From Halobacterium bonnevillei (GTDB lineage Archaea > Halobacteriota > Halobacteria > Halobacteriales > Halobacteriaceae): a DNA stretch of 32,073 nucleotides. Under the pieces are notes generated by a model. The model saw only the letters and a program-made list of their open reading frames with translations. It ran no database searches and was not told the origin of the DNA. Positions 1 to 8,485 of the stretch are shown piece after piece (position 1 is the first letter of the stretch; each line of letters opens with the position of its first letter). The translations under genes were made by a program, and so were the position numbers. Location of the stretch: positions 1-32,073 of the forward strand of contig NZ_WUUU01000015.1 in NCBI RefSeq assembly GCF_009831555.1, given 5' to 3'.

Positions 1-123
1 GCCGTCGCGGCCGCGACCGGCGTCGCGGGCGCGTACTACGGCGCCGCGCTCGTGGCGTTCACGGTCTGGATGGCGTGGTTCGTCCTCACGACCATCGACT
101 TCCTGCGGCGCGCGAACTTCTGA
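1..123 (+). CDS. C-terminal fragment of a membrane protein
   Basis: The reading frame is open from the first base to a TGA at 121-123 and gives 40 residues. It holds one hydrophobic stretch (residues about 5-33, rich in Ala, Val, Trp and Tyr) and ends in a short basic tail (LRRANF). It is the end of a membrane protein whose start lies outside the window. The family cannot be named from so little sequence. The gene converges on gcvH. Confidence 0.6.
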   Translation, partial: AVAAATGVAGAYYGAALVAFTVWMAWFVLTTIDFLRRANF

Positions 124-357
124 CGCCGGCGCTCGAGGAAAATCCCGAGCAGCGGTACAGTCGACGTCCGCCGATTGGATGAGCGACCGGCCTGAAAAGC
201 CTGAGCCAGGCGATCCACCGAGCGCGAGCGGGGTGAGGGCCCGGGCCGACGACTGAGGGGAGTGAGCGGAGCGAACGAACCGACGGAGGAGTGCGTTTTC
301 CAAGTTGTTGCCGAGCGAGGGCGGCGGAGTCGCCCGAGCGCAGGACAAAAAGTGGGA
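124..357. other. Intergenic stretch, no gene seen
   Basis: Convergent gap between the membrane-protein fragment and gcvH. It contains purine-rich low-complexity sequence of the gagtgagcggagcgaac type, common in haloarchaeal spacers. I see no credible coding frame, tRNA or clear terminator here. The products of the overlapping open frames are Arg-rich and have no recognisable character. Confidence 0.5.
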
Positions 358-732
358 TTAGGCGACCTGGTCCTGGTAGTCGTCCGCGGTGAGGAGGTCC
401 TCGAGGTCGGCGTCGTCGAAGTCCAGTTCGACGAGCCAGCCGTCCCCGAACGGGTCCTCGTTGACGAGTTCCGGCTGGTCGGCGAGGTCCTCGTTGACGT
501 CGGTGACCGTCCCGGAAACCGGCGCGTAGATGTCCGAGACGGCCTTGATTGACTCGACGACGCCGAAGGACTCGTCCTGGTCGAAGTCGTCGCCCTCGCC
601 GGGCAGTTCCACGAAGACGACGTCGCCGAGTTCGTCCTGGGCGAAGTCCGAGATGCCGACGCGGCCGGTGTCGGGGTCTATCCATTCGTGCGATTCGAGG
701 TAGTACAGGTCGTCTGGTACGTCGAAGCTCAT
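358..732 (-). CDS. gcvH: Glycine cleavage system H protein
   Basis: A 124-residue protein of the normal length for GcvH, the lipoyl carrier that moves the aminomethyl group between the P, T and L proteins of the glycine cleavage complex in the cytoplasm. The N-terminus ([13 protein letters not shown]) and the lipoylation motif [12 protein letters not shown], with Lys63 as the predicted lipoyl-lysine, are diagnostic. The ATG at 732 overlaps the gcvT stop by four bases (ATGA), so the two are almost certainly co-transcribed and translationally coupled. No gcvP follows: the next gene to the left is convergent, so the P-protein genes must lie elsewhere. Confidence 0.97.
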   Translation of the reverse strand: MSFDVPDDLYYLESHEWIDPDTGRVGISDFAQDELGDVVFVELPGEGDDFDQDESFGVVESIKAVSDIYAPVSGTVTDVNEDLADQPELVNEDPFGDGWLVELDFDDADLEDLLTADDYQDQVA

Positions 733-1826
733 TGGTCGATGAAGGGGGGTGCGGTGATGGTTGCTTGCTTGCCGGTGCCACGGACGACGACCTCGACGGC
801 GGTGCCGTCGTCGGCGTAGTCAGTGTCGACGTACCCGAGTCCGATCGGTTCGCCGAGCGTCGGACTCATGGTACCGCTGGTGACTTCGCCGATGGTGTCG
901 CCGTCCTCGCTGGTGATCTCGTAGCCGTGCCGGGGAACGCCGCGCTCGTCGAGCACCAGGCCGACGAACTCCTCGTCGAGGCCGGCCTCCTGCTGGGCCT
1001 GCAGCGCGGCGTGCCCGACGAACTCCGTGTCGAGTGCCACGGTGAACCCGATGCCCGCCTCGTAGGGCGTCCGGGGGTTGTCCGCCGGGTGGAAGTCCTG
1101 GCCGGACAGCAGGAAGCCGTACTCCATCCGGAGCGTGTCGCGGGCGCCGAGACCGCAGGGCTGGCAGTCGTTCGCGAACGCGTCCCAGACCGCGCCGGCG
1201 CCGTCCGCGGGGAACACGATTTCGAAGCCGTCCTCGCCCGTGTAGCCGGTGTTGGCGACCCAGCACTCCACGCCTGCGACCTCGGCGTACGTCGCCTCGA
1301 AGCGCCCGAGGTCGAGGACGGGGCCGTCGGTGCGCGCCGCGACGAGGTCCGGGGCGTCCGGGCCCTGCACCGCGACCATGCCGTACTCGCCGGTGACGTT
1401 GTCCACCGTCGCGGAGAGGTCGTGGGCGTCCCGGTAGTCCGTCCACCGGTCGTACATCTGGTCGTCGTGGCCGGCGTTCGGGACGAACAGGTACGTCGCG
1501 TCGTCTTCCTCGGGGAGGCGGTAGACGACCGTGTCGTCGAGCATGACGCCGTCTTCGTCCGTGATGGCGGCGTACTGAGCGTCCCCGGGGTCGAGTCGCG
1601 AGACGTCGTTGGTCGTGAGCCGCTGCAGCAGCAGTTCGGCGTCCGGCCCGCCGACCTCGATCTCTCCCATGTGGGAGACGTCGAAGACGCCGGCGGACTC
1701 GCGGACGGCGGCGTGCTCCGTCTGGATGGAGTCGAACTCGACGGGCATCTCCCAGCCACCGAACTCGGTGAACTGCGCGCCGCGGTCCTCGTGGCGACCG
1801 TACAGCGGCGGCGTCCGTTGGGCCAT
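729..1826 (-). CDS. gcvT: Glycine cleavage system T protein (aminomethyltransferase)
   Basis: A 365-residue aminomethyltransferase that transfers the methylene unit from aminomethyl-lipoyl GcvH to tetrahydrofolate and releases ammonia. Family landmarks are the N-terminal [21 protein letters not shown], the [12 protein letters not shown] segment, the [12 protein letters not shown] loop that helps form the folate site, and [12 protein letters not shown] chose the ATG at 1826 ([10 protein letters not shown]) over the in-frame ATG at 1850, because the latter falls inside an AT-rich TATA-like element at 1851-1860 that sits 25-34 bases before 1826. That spacing suggests a leaderless or near-leaderless transcript. 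First gene of the gcvT-gcvH operon. Confidence 0.96.
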   Translation of the reverse strand: MAQRTPPLYGRHEDRGAQFTEFGGWEMPVEFDSIQTEHAAVRESAGVFDVSHMGEIEVGGPDAELLLQRLTTNDVSRLDPGDAQYAAITDEDGVMLDDTVVYRLPEEDDATYLFVPNAGHDDQMYDRWTDYRDAHDLSATVDNVTGEYGMVAVQGPDAPDLVAARTDGPVLDLGRFEATYAEVAGVECWVANTGYTGEDGFEIVFPADGAGAVWDAFANDCQPCGLGARDTLRMEYGFLLSGQDFHPADNPRTPYEAGIGFTVALDTEFVGHAALQAQQEAGLDEEFVGLVLDERGVPRHGYEITSEDGDTIGEVTSGTMSPTLGEPIGLGYVDTDYADDGTAVEVVVRGTGKQATITAPPFIDQ

Positions 1827-1850
1827 ACTCGTGGCGTCGTCGGCCGGCAA

Positions 1851-1860
1851 GTAATGTTTT
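1851..1860 (-). promoter_or_regulatory. Probable TATA element of gcvT-gcvH
   Basis: The minus strand reads AAAACATTAC, an AT-rich island in GC-rich sequence, centred about 28 bases before the chosen gcvT start. This is the spacing of haloarchaeal TATA boxes on leaderless genes. It also argues against the longer gcvT start at 1850. Confidence 0.45.
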
Positions 1861-1921
1861 CGTATCCCGGTCGAACGTGGCCGGTTCTCCGTCCAGCGTC
1901 GCGCGTCGTGCTGTCCGCTGC

Positions 1922-2089
1922 TCAGGCGGGTTCGACCACGATGTCCCCGTCGCGTTTCTTGAACACGACGAGGTCGCCCTCGTCGACGTCCTCGCCCTGT
2001 TCGGCGAACTCCTCGCGGACCGCCTTGATGAGGCTGATTCGCCAGCGGTCGGTGACTTTGGTGGTGCCGAGGATGCGCTCGTCGCTCAT
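1922..2089 (-). CDS. Small AbrB/SpoVT-type DNA-binding protein
   Basis: A 55-residue protein starting MSDERILGTTKVTDRWRISL and ending in VVFKKRDGDIVVEPA. The pattern (short strand, T-x-V-T-x-x-x-R-I-S-L-x-K-x-V-R, then GDLVVF and a terminal strand) matches the swapped-hairpin AbrB domain used by small archaeal regulators and antitoxins. The whole protein is one domain. The next gene on the same strand is gcvT, about 95 bases downstream and with its own TATA-like element, so it is probably a separate unit. No toxin gene is adjacent, so a general DNA-binding role is more likely than an antitoxin. Its targets cannot be read from the sequence. Confidence 0.8.
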   Translation of the reverse strand: MSDERILGTTKVTDRWRISLIKAVREEFAEQGEDVDEGDLVVFKKRDGDIVVEPA

Positions 2090-2151
2090 AGTGGAGTCGT
2101 CGGAGTCGGCAATGTTATGTCCTCGTAGCTATTCCGACGATATAGTCACAA

Positions 2152-2466
2152 ATGACGGCGTCGTTCCCGGTGGTTCTCGCAGAGCCGCCCGTCGAGCGAC
2201 CACACCCGAGGGTGACGGTGACGCGGTTGCGCGGGAGCGTGAACTACGGCGACGGGCGCCAGCGGCGCTTCGCACTCGGGTACGTCGTGGACGGCCGGAC
2301 GCGGATACTACTTGACGCACGCACACCGGCCACGGCTGCGCGACGTGCGAGCGCGCTCGTCGCACTCGCGAGCCGCGCGCAGTCTGGGTGTTCGATGCGG
2401 GGCGGACGGCAGCGGAGTGCTGGCTACACGGCCCACGTGGCGCCCCCTAGCGCGTGCGGCAGGTGA
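2152..2466 (+). CDS. Small hypothetical protein, possibly frameshifted
   Basis: Open frame of 104 residues beginning MTASFPVVLAEPPVERPHPR, family not recognised. The first 70 residues look coding (mixed hydrophobic and acidic residues, a strand-like RRFALGYVVDGRTRILLDA, then an Ala-rich helix). The last 30 are Arg/Ser-rich and look like out-of-frame translation. Shifting one frame near 2374-2381 gives AVWVFDAGRTAAECWLHG and a stop at 2449-2451, a more protein-like ending. The gene may therefore end at 2451 with an indel in the window. It is divergent from the AbrB gene. Confidence 0.4.
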   Translation: MTASFPVVLAEPPVERPHPRVTVTRLRGSVNYGDGRQRRFALGYVVDGRTRILLDARTPATAARRASALVALASRAQSGCSMRGGRQRSAGYTAHVAPPSACGR

Positions 2467-2569
2467 TGTCCAGGCGGCGTTCGTAGCGTGGCAACGCCCA
2501 GACGACCGGGAGAGCGGGAGCGGTGACTCGGCCGGCGTGCCGTGAACACCCCCACCGGCTCGGACGCAG

Positions 2570-2716
2570 CTACGTGACGTGAGTGCTCTGGCAGGCGGCG
2601 CAGGCGAGCGCCGTCGACCACGTCGGCGGGCGCGCAGCGCCGGCGTCCAGGACGACAGTACATTCGACAGTCAACACGAATCGGTCGGCGTTACCGCAGT
2701 TCTGGCAGGCGGGCAC
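2570..2716 (-). CDS. Tiny zinc-ribbon protein (CxxC...CxxC)
   Basis: A 48-residue frame from GTG 2716 reading VPACQNCGNADRFVLTVE and ending LACAACQSTHVT. Two CxxC knuckles (CQNC and CAAC) are separated by a beta-hairpin-like stretch, the arrangement of the very small haloarchaeal CPxCG-type zinc-finger proteins, which usually begin MPxCQNCG. The start follows that family pattern. In-frame GTGs at 2752 and 2755, about 22 bases after an AT-rich stretch at 2774-2781, are alternatives that add 12-13 residues. Such proteins are often regulators or adaptors; the role here is unknown. Confidence is limited by the short length. Confidence 0.6.
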   Translation of the reverse strand: MPACQNCGNADRFVLTVECTVVLDAGAARPPTWSTALACAACQSTHVT

Positions 2717-2868
2717 AGTATCAGCCGGCTGGTGCGTTCTCGGCGCCGGCACCACGGGGTGGTCCCGCGTCCGTACTTGAACATTCGGAACGGGACTCAG
2801 GGACAGGGCCGCCGGGCGAGTCGCGGTGGTTTCGGCACGCTCTTGTCTCGGCGCACCCGTGTCCGGGT

Positions 2869-3336
2869 ATGGAACGACTCCGCCGCCTGCTCGGGAGCGA
2901 CGACGAGCGCGGTGACGCGCAGGAGGGAGGCGTCGCACTGTTCGTGGACGGGCCGAACGTGCTCCGGTCGGAGTTCGACGTGGACCTGGACGAGGTCCGG
3001 GACCGCGCGGAGGCCGCAGGCCGCGTCGGCGTCCAGCGCCTGTACGTCGACGAGCACGCGACACCCGAGTTGATGCAGGCGGCCGAGGCCCGCGGCTACG
3101 AGGTGCGGGTCACCAGCGGCGACGTGGACGTGAAACTCGCCGTGGACGCGACCGAACTCGTCGCGGAGGACACCATCGACGTGCTCGCGATCGCGTCACG
3201 GGACACGGACTTCAAGCCGGTCCTGGAGAAGGCCGGCCGGCGGGGCGTCCGAACGCTGGCCATCGCGCCCGGCGAGTACGGGCGGTCGGACGCGCTCCAG
3301 AACGCCGCCGACGACGCCGTCGTCCTCGAGGACTGA
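2869..3336 (+). CDS. NYN-domain protein (PIN-like putative ribonuclease)
   Basis: A 155-residue protein made of one NYN domain, a PIN-like fold often found in RNA-processing nucleases. The acidic metal-site motifs are FVDGPNV (Asp27, Asn30), SGDVDVKLAVDA (Asp85, Asp87, Asp93) and SRDTDFKPVL (Asp112, Asp114). The motif order matches the archaeal LabA/NYN family of this length. About 20 residues of charged linker precede the domain. The ATG at 2869 directly precedes MERLRRLLG. The gene converges on the AIM24 gene with only 8 bases between the stops. The RNA target is unknown. Confidence 0.9.
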   Translation: MERLRRLLGSDDERGDAQEGGVALFVDGPNVLRSEFDVDLDEVRDRAEAAGRVGVQRLYVDEHATPELMQAAEARGYEVRVTSGDVDVKLAVDATELVAEDTIDVLAIASRDTDFKPVLEKAGRRGVRTLAIAPGEYGRSDALQNAADDAVVLED

Positions 3337-3344
3337 AACCGGGG

Positions 3345-4052
3345 TCAGATGTCGACGTTGATGCCGTTGTCGTCGTCGCCGTTGCCAACCGGGAGGGCTT
3401 CGGCAATCGCGCTCGTGAACGTGTCCAGCCCGCGGGTCTGGTACCAGACCGACCCCGGACCGTCGAACTCCATGACGATGCCCTCGCCGCTGAGCAGGGT
3501 GGACTTCAGGCCGCCGACGCGGCGCGCGCCGAACTCGACGGACTCCTCCCAGGCGACCACGTGTTCGTTGTCTACGACGTAGGCGTCGCCGCGGTCGAGG
3601 TCGACGCGCTCGATACCGCCGAACGCCTCGAGGAACACGATCCCGGTGCCCGACAGCGCCAGCGGCGTGATGCTGGCGCCGGCGAGCATCGACTTCAGGC
3701 CGCCGAACTCCGAGTCGATGTCGAGGCCGGGTTCGGCTGCGAGGAACGCGCCGTCCACGGCGTACAGCGTCTCGCCCCGGAGGTCGTGCTGGCGGACGTC
3801 GCCCGGGGTCGGCGGCGCGAAGGTCACCGTTCCGGGGCCGTCTTCGGCGACGAATTCGTTGGCGAACAGTGATTCGCCACCCAGGAGGGACTTCGCTGAA
3901 CTCAACAGGCCGTCGCGGGTGGTCGAGGTCTCGATGCTGACTTCGGGGTCGTGGCTGACCATCGCGCCGGGCTCTGCGAGAATCGACTCGCCGACGTCGA
4001 GGTCGACGACGAGGTGGGCGTACGACGGTCGGTGGGTGATTGCTACCTGCAT
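3345..4052 (-). CDS. AIM24 family protein
   Basis: A 235-residue protein with the beta-prism-like repeats of the AIM24 (TIGR00266) family: ILAEPGAMVSHDPEV near the N-terminus, GGESLFANEF, then FLAAEPGLDIDSEFGGLKS and the late VGGLKSTLLSGEGIVMEFDGPGSVW segment. The N-terminal GAM and the paired GGLKS motifs are typical. Family members occur widely in bacteria and archaea and mostly lack a defined biochemical role. The ATG at 4052 is preceded by an AT-rich element (AATTTCTC on the minus strand, around 4078-4085) at TATA spacing. It is divergent from the TatD-like gene. Confidence 0.92.
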   Translation of the reverse strand: MQVAITHRPSYAHLVVDLDVGESILAEPGAMVSHDPEVSIETSTTRDGLLSSAKSLLGGESLFANEFVAEDGPGTVTFAPPTPGDVRQHDLRGETLYAVDGAFLAAEPGLDIDSEFGGLKSMLAGASITPLALSGTGIVFLEAFGGIERVDLDRGDAYVVDNEHVVAWEESVEFGARRVGGLKSTLLSGEGIVMEFDGPGSVWYQTRGLDTFTSAIAEALPVGNGDDDNGINVDI

Positions 4053-4170
4053 ACGTACTCAATTCGAGGGCGCCGCTGAGAAATTGCTCGGCCAGCCCGG
4101 ATAACGGTTCGGCTCGTTCGCGTCGCGTGAGACGAACAGGTTTTCGAGCGGGCGGCGCGAACGCCGAGCC

Positions 4171-5016
4171 ATGACCGACCTCGGGACGCCGGTGCTGGAC
4201 AACCACCTGCACCTCGACGCCGAGAACCGCGGCATCGAAGCCGTCGAGGAGTTCGCGCGCAGCGGCGGCACGCACCTCCTCGTTGTGAACAAGCCGTCGT
4301 GGCACCTCGGCGCCGAACCCGACGACGGCGAGGACTTCCGACCCGTGTTCGAGGAGACGCTGGGGCTGGTCTCGCAGGCGTCGGACGTCCTGGAAGGGTG
4401 TGCGTGGCCGGTGCTGGGCGTGCATCCCGCGTTGATTTCACAGCTGGTGGACGACCGGGGGCTCTCTGTCGAGGACGCGCGAGACCTCATGTGCGCGGGC
4501 ATCGACGTCGCCGCCGAGTACGCCGAAGACGGCCGCGCCGTCGCGCTGAAGTCGGGGCGCCCGCACTACGACGTCAGCGACGCGGTCTGGGACGCCTCCA
4601 ACGACGTCATCCGACACGCTTGCGAGCGCGCGGGCGACGCTGGCGTGGCGCTCCAGTTGCACACCGAGGCGACCGAGGACCTGACCGACGTCGCGACGTG
4701 GGCCGAGGAGGCCGGCCTGCCACCCGAGCGCGTCGTGAAGCACTACGCCAGCGGGGAACTCGCGGGCGTCACGAAGAGCGTGATGTGCCGCAAAGAGTAC
4801 CTCGAGACCGCCGTCGAGGTGGGGGAGCCGTTCCTGATGGAGACGGACTTCGTCGACGACGCAGACCGCCCGGGCGCGGTGATGGGGCCGAAGACGGTGC
4901 CGCGGCGCGTCCGCTGGCTCCGGGAGGAGGGCCACGACGACGCGGTCCGACTTGCCCACGTCGAGACTCCGGAGTCCGTGTACGGCATCGACACGGAAGC
5001 GACCCTCGCGGAGTGA
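4171..5016 (+). CDS. TatD-family metal-dependent hydrolase
   Basis: A 281-residue TIM-barrel hydrolase of the TatD/amidohydrolase group. Visible metal-site motifs are VLDNHLHLD (His12, His14) at the N-terminus, the KSGRPHYDV strand, LQLHTEATED and a late ETDFVDD carrying the catalytic Asp. TatD-type enzymes are metal-dependent nucleases or hydrolases in the cytoplasm; this archaeal subgroup has no assigned substrate. The ATG at 4171 begins MTDLGTPVLDNHLHLD, placing the first motif at the usual distance from the N-terminus. An AGGTTTTCG stretch about 30 bases upstream may be its TATA element. Confidence 0.9.
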   Translation: MTDLGTPVLDNHLHLDAENRGIEAVEEFARSGGTHLLVVNKPSWHLGAEPDDGEDFRPVFEETLGLVSQASDVLEGCAWPVLGVHPALISQLVDDRGLSVEDARDLMCAGIDVAAEYAEDGRAVALKSGRPHYDVSDAVWDASNDVIRHACERAGDAGVALQLHTEATEDLTDVATWAEEAGLPPERVVKHYASGELAGVTKSVMCRKEYLETAVEVGEPFLMETDFVDDADRPGAVMGPKTVPRRVRWLREEGHDDAVRLAHVETPESVYGIDTEATLAE

Positions 5017-5132
5017 GGGATGCGCACAGCGGGCGTCGCTCCGTGGTCTGTGTCCGAACGCGGCGTGTGCCGGGATGACTCGGCCGTCCGTTGAAGGAAA
5101 GGCCTTTGTCTCGGGCGGCCGGCGTTCGGAGT

Positions 5133-5711
5133 ATGAGTGCCCCCGAAGAGGAGTTCTACTCCGAGGAACGCTGGCAGAACTGGCTCGACCGACTGCGCGA
5201 CGAGGAGATCGACCCCGAGGACGAGGACTCCGCGCGTCTCCTCCTGAACCTGCAGGACGACGTGGCCATCGCGGTCGCGAAGATCCTGAAGGCGTACGAC
5301 GACGACGCCATCGACGAGGAGGAAGCGCTCGACGAACTCGCCGACATCCGGGAGGTCGTGCTCTCGGAACCGGACTTCGCGGACGAGGACAAGCTGATGC
5401 TCGTCGACGGCGTGCAGACGAGTCTCGTCTGCGTGTTCTACAGCGCCGAGCAGTACATCGCCGACGGGGTCGCCGACGAGACGGACATCCGGGAGTACGT
5501 CCACGCCGCCGTCGAGGGCGAAACCGAAGACGACCTCGACCGCGCGCTGGGCCTGACCGCCTGCGCCGGCACGCGCGTCATCGACGGCGAGGAACTCGAC
5601 ATGAGCATCCTCGACGACGTCGAGTACGGGCTCGTCACGGAGTGGGTGAACGGCCTGGACAGTCTCCAGAGCGCGCTCTCGGACCCGGAAGTCATCGAAG
5701 ACGACGACTGA
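5133..5711 (+). CDS. DUF2150 family protein
   Basis: A 192-residue, strongly acidic, helical protein (MSAPEEEFYSEERWQNWL...) matching the haloarchaeal DUF2150 family in length and in its Trp-containing N-terminal helix and IAVAKILKAYDDDAIDEEEA segment. No catalytic motif, signal or membrane segment is visible, so it is cytoplasmic and of unknown function. I chose the ATG at 5133 over an in-frame start at 5091, because the extra 14 residues are Arg-rich and non-conserved in type. About 225 bases without a gene follow before the promoter of the next gene. Confidence 0.88.
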   Translation: MSAPEEEFYSEERWQNWLDRLRDEEIDPEDEDSARLLLNLQDDVAIAVAKILKAYDDDAIDEEEALDELADIREVVLSEPDFADEDKLMLVDGVQTSLVCVFYSAEQYIADGVADETDIREYVHAAVEGETEDDLDRALGLTACAGTRVIDGEELDMSILDDVEYGLVTEWVNGLDSLQSALSDPEVIEDDD

Positions 5712-5904
5712 CGGACGCCCCGGGGCGTGCACCCGCCGCCGACGCGACCGAGCCGCGCCGAAGGCGGGCAACTGCGACGCGGACGCGGACCCGAGAGGCC
5801 GGACGCGATTCCTGCGGCCGACCACTGGAACTGCGACCCGATTCTACTCACCGCGCCCGGAACCACACAGCCACCGCGCTCGGCGGTGACCAGATAGGCG
5901 TCGC

Positions 5905-5910
5905 GTTTAT
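5905..5910 (+). promoter_or_regulatory. TATA box of the large surface protein
   Basis: TTTATA within gcgtttataccg, a near-consensus haloarchaeal TATA box 29-34 bases before the GTG at 5939. The transcript is probably leaderless or has a leader of only a few bases. The rest of the 5712-5938 gap shows no gene. Confidence 0.65.
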
Positions 5911-5938
5911 ACCGTTCGCCTGCCCATTCCTACCAACC

Positions 5939-8392
5939 GTGCGCTTCAGGGACGACGAGAGAGCAGTCACGGTCCAGATCGGGGCCATCCTGCTCTTCGC
6001 TACGATCATCATCGCGCTCTCGCTGTACCAGGCGACAGTCGTCCCTGCACAGAACGCCGACGTCGAGTACAAGCACAGCCAGACCGTTCAGAATCAGCTC
6101 TCCGACGTCCGGAACGCGATTCTGCGGACCGCGGGGTCCGGGAACAGCCAGCCGGTGACCGTCTCGCTGGGAACGCAGTACCCCTCGCGGGTGTTCCTGA
6201 TGAATCCGCCCCCCGCCACAGGGACCCTCAGAACGGGCGCGTACGAGAACGGGACGGTCCAGCTCTCGAACGTGAACGCGACGAACGACGAGACGCGGGA
6301 CTTCCTCGCCGGGTCGTGGAACGCGTCCACGAAGTACCTCGCATTCGAGCCGGACTACAGCGAGTACGACAACCCGCCGGACCTGCTCTACGAGTCCTCG
6401 GTCCTCTCGAACTACTACCCGAACGCGGACAACGGGACGGCGATTCCGCTCACGGACCAGTTGCTCGTGGACAACGAGACGAAGACCATCACGCTGGTCA
6501 CGCTGAACGGGTCGGTGAGCACGACGCGGGCGAGCGCGGTGAGCGTGACTCCGGAGGCGTCGAGCGCGCCGTACCAGCGCGTCCAGGTGGAGAAAGCGGA
6601 AACCGCCGACCCCGCGGTGCTGTCGGTACCGACGAAGATTTCGGCGGCCCAACTGCGGAATCAGACGGACCTCGGTTCGCATCCGGGCTTCGTCGACGTC
6701 ACTGACCACCCGACGGAGTCGGACCGCGTGGTCATCGAGGTGGACTGGGACGGCGAGTTCACGCTCCAGACGTCGCGCATCGGACTCGGAAGCGGCTCCG
6801 AGAACCCCGGCGCCCACTACCTGACGCTGATCGAAAACCGCGGCGACAGGGTGACGGTGGAGGCGCGTGACCGCTTCAACAACGCCGAGAGTGGAGTGAC
6901 CGTCAGCGTGAGCGCGTCCGAACCGGACCCGTTCGGGGAGTCGAGTAAACAGACCGACGAGGACGGTCGGGCGACGTTCGAAGTCAGCGACAACGAGACG
7001 GCAACGACCACGCTCGAAATCGACGACGGGAGTACGGACTACGAGCGCGTCACGGTGACCGTCGACACGACGACAGGCGGTGGCGGCGGTGGCGGCGGTG
7101 GCGGCGGTGGCGGAGGCGGTGGTGGCGGCACTGCGGGCCGGCTCGTTCACGTCGGGGACGCGTATGCCTTCGACGGCGAGGACCCGGGTACCGAACCGGG
7201 TGGCCTGAATCTCACCGTCGAGAACACGTACGGGTCGGACGTCACCATCACTGACGTCACCGTCGAACCCGAGAACATCGATCTGAACGGGCTCTCGGAC
7301 AAGGCCAGCGGCGAGGGGTACGGACAGAGCGAACTGAACGTCGAGGCACTGGACACGGGCACCTCGGCAGCTGTGGACGTGCCATTGCCAGACGACGAAT
7401 ACACGTACGTCAGTGACCGCGGACTGACGCTATCGCTGGAAGAGAATCGCGAGGAACGCATCTACGACACGTCCGAGAGAAGCTTCACAACGACCGAAAC
7501 GAGCGTCGTCGGTAGCGCAGTGACCGTCAGCAGCGGGAACCGCGCCGAGATCGCGTTCGCGGAGTTCTACGCCAGCGTGACGAACGGCGTTAGTACCGTG
7601 AACGTCTCCAACGAGGACTTCCGGGTGTCAGTGACGTACACGCAGAACGGGACGAGCAAGACCGACGAGTTCGTCGTGTACGCAGAGCCGCCGAGCGCGG
7701 CAGGGGGTGGCGGCGGGGGTGGCGGCGGCGGCGGTGGGCCGACGCCACAGATATCGTTCCGGCTGGACGACTTGACACACCAGGACACTTCCGCCGTCGA
7801 GTACGTGGGCTCGTACAGCGTCTCGGATACGAACGCATCCTTCGAGCGCGTGGAAATCGAGTACGCGAACCAAAACGACGCATCCGCGTCTGACACGCGC
7901 CAGAAGACCGCGACGCGAGGCGGACTCCAGTACACGAGTTCGTACGGCGCGACGGACACCTACGACGTTACCGTCGACGTCATCTACAGCGACGGAGCCG
8001 GCGGGGAATACGTCGCTGCGTCGAAAACGGTGACCGACACGGCCGACGCGGTGAACCCAAGTACGAACGAGGACCTGTCGACAGGCAGCACCGCGACGCT
8101 CGATAGTTCGACCATCGAGGACCGCAGCAACAATGGACAGGGACCGAGGTATCGGTTCGATTACACCGTGTCGTCGAGCGGCGGGTTCTCGCAGACCCGG
8201 ATTGTCGTCGTTTCGACCGGGAATGGAGCGAAGGCCGGGACGAGCGGCGGGCGGACCGGCACCGACGTCGACGTGAATCCGTCGTACGGCCTCAATGAGC
8301 CGTTCAAACTATCGATACTCGTGTACGGCCCGGATGGTGCCGTGGTCGACGACCGCATCGTGTTGGACACGGCCAACGGGTCCGGCCCCTGA
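5939..8392 (+). CDS. Large N-terminally anchored surface protein with two poly-Gly linkers (DUF7289-like)
   Basis: An 817-residue protein from a GTG at 5939, chosen from the TATA box and because the frame upstream is Arg-rich noise. The N-terminus RFRDDERAVTVQIGAILLFA is a pilin-like or DUF7289-like anchor (one hydrophobic segment, about residues 11-33). The extracellular part is in three blocks: residues 34-379, rich in NxT/NxS sequons and ending in an Ig-like module (VTVEARDRFNNAESGVTVSV...ATFEV); 18 consecutive Gly (380-397); a beta-rich block 398-588; 12 consecutive Gly (589-600); and a C-terminal beta-rich block to 817. No C-terminal anchor is visible. Likely an S-layer-associated or pseudopilus-like surface protein; the role is unknown. 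Confidence 0.85.
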   Translation: MRFRDDERAVTVQIGAILLFATIIIALSLYQATVVPAQNADVEYKHSQTVQNQLSDVRNAILRTAGSGNSQPVTVSLGTQYPSRVFLMNPPPATGTLRTGAYENGTVQLSNVNATNDETRDFLAGSWNASTKYLAFEPDYSEYDNPPDLLYESSVLSNYYPNADNGTAIPLTDQLLVDNETKTITLVTLNGSVSTTRASAVSVTPEASSAPYQRVQVEKAETADPAVLSVPTKISAAQLRNQTDLGSHPGFVDVTDHPTESDRVVIEVDWDGEFTLQTSRIGLGSGSENPGAHYLTLIENRGDRVTVEARDRFNNAESGVTVSVSASEPDPFGESSKQTDEDGRATFEVSDNETATTTLEIDDGSTDYERVTVTVDTTTGGGGGGGGGGGGGGGGGGTAGRLVHVGDAYAFDGEDPGTEPGGLNLTVENTYGSDVTITDVTVEPENIDLNGLSDKASGEGYGQSELNVEALDTGTSAAVDVPLPDDEYTYVSDRGLTLSLEENREERIYDTSERSFTTTETSVVGSAVTVSSGNRAEIAFAEFYASVTNGVSTVNVSNEDFRVSVTYTQNGTSKTDEFVVYAEPPSAAGGGGGGGGGGGGPTPQISFRLDDLTHQDTSAVEYVGSYSVSDTNASFERVEIEYANQNDASASDTRQKTATRGGLQYTSSYGATDTYDVTVDVIYSDGAGGEYVAASKTVTDTADAVNPSTNEDLSTGSTATLDSSTIEDRSNNGQGPRYRFDYTVSSSGGFSQTRIVVVSTGNGAKAGTSGGRTGTDVDVNPSYGLNEPFKLSILVYGPDGAVVDDRIVLDTANGSGP

Positions 8393-8485
8393 GGTCGGCG
8401 CGGGCGGGGTACCGACATCGAAGTTCGACTATCGTCGAAAACACCTATCGACAAAGCCATATGCGTGATGGGCGTATCCCGACTC

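Noticed and set aside
124-357. A structured RNA downstream of gcvH
   Set aside because: Low-complexity purine-rich sequence with no conserved fold that I could recognise.
2579-3073. Alternative frames over the NYN and zinc-ribbon region (both strands)
   Set aside because: Arg/Ser-rich products without domain features, overlapping the better-supported NYN gene.
5939-8392. The long frame extending upstream to 4952
   Set aside because: The extra N-terminal part is Arg-rich shadow translation over the DUF2150 gene; the TATA box and hydrophobic anchor support GTG 5939.
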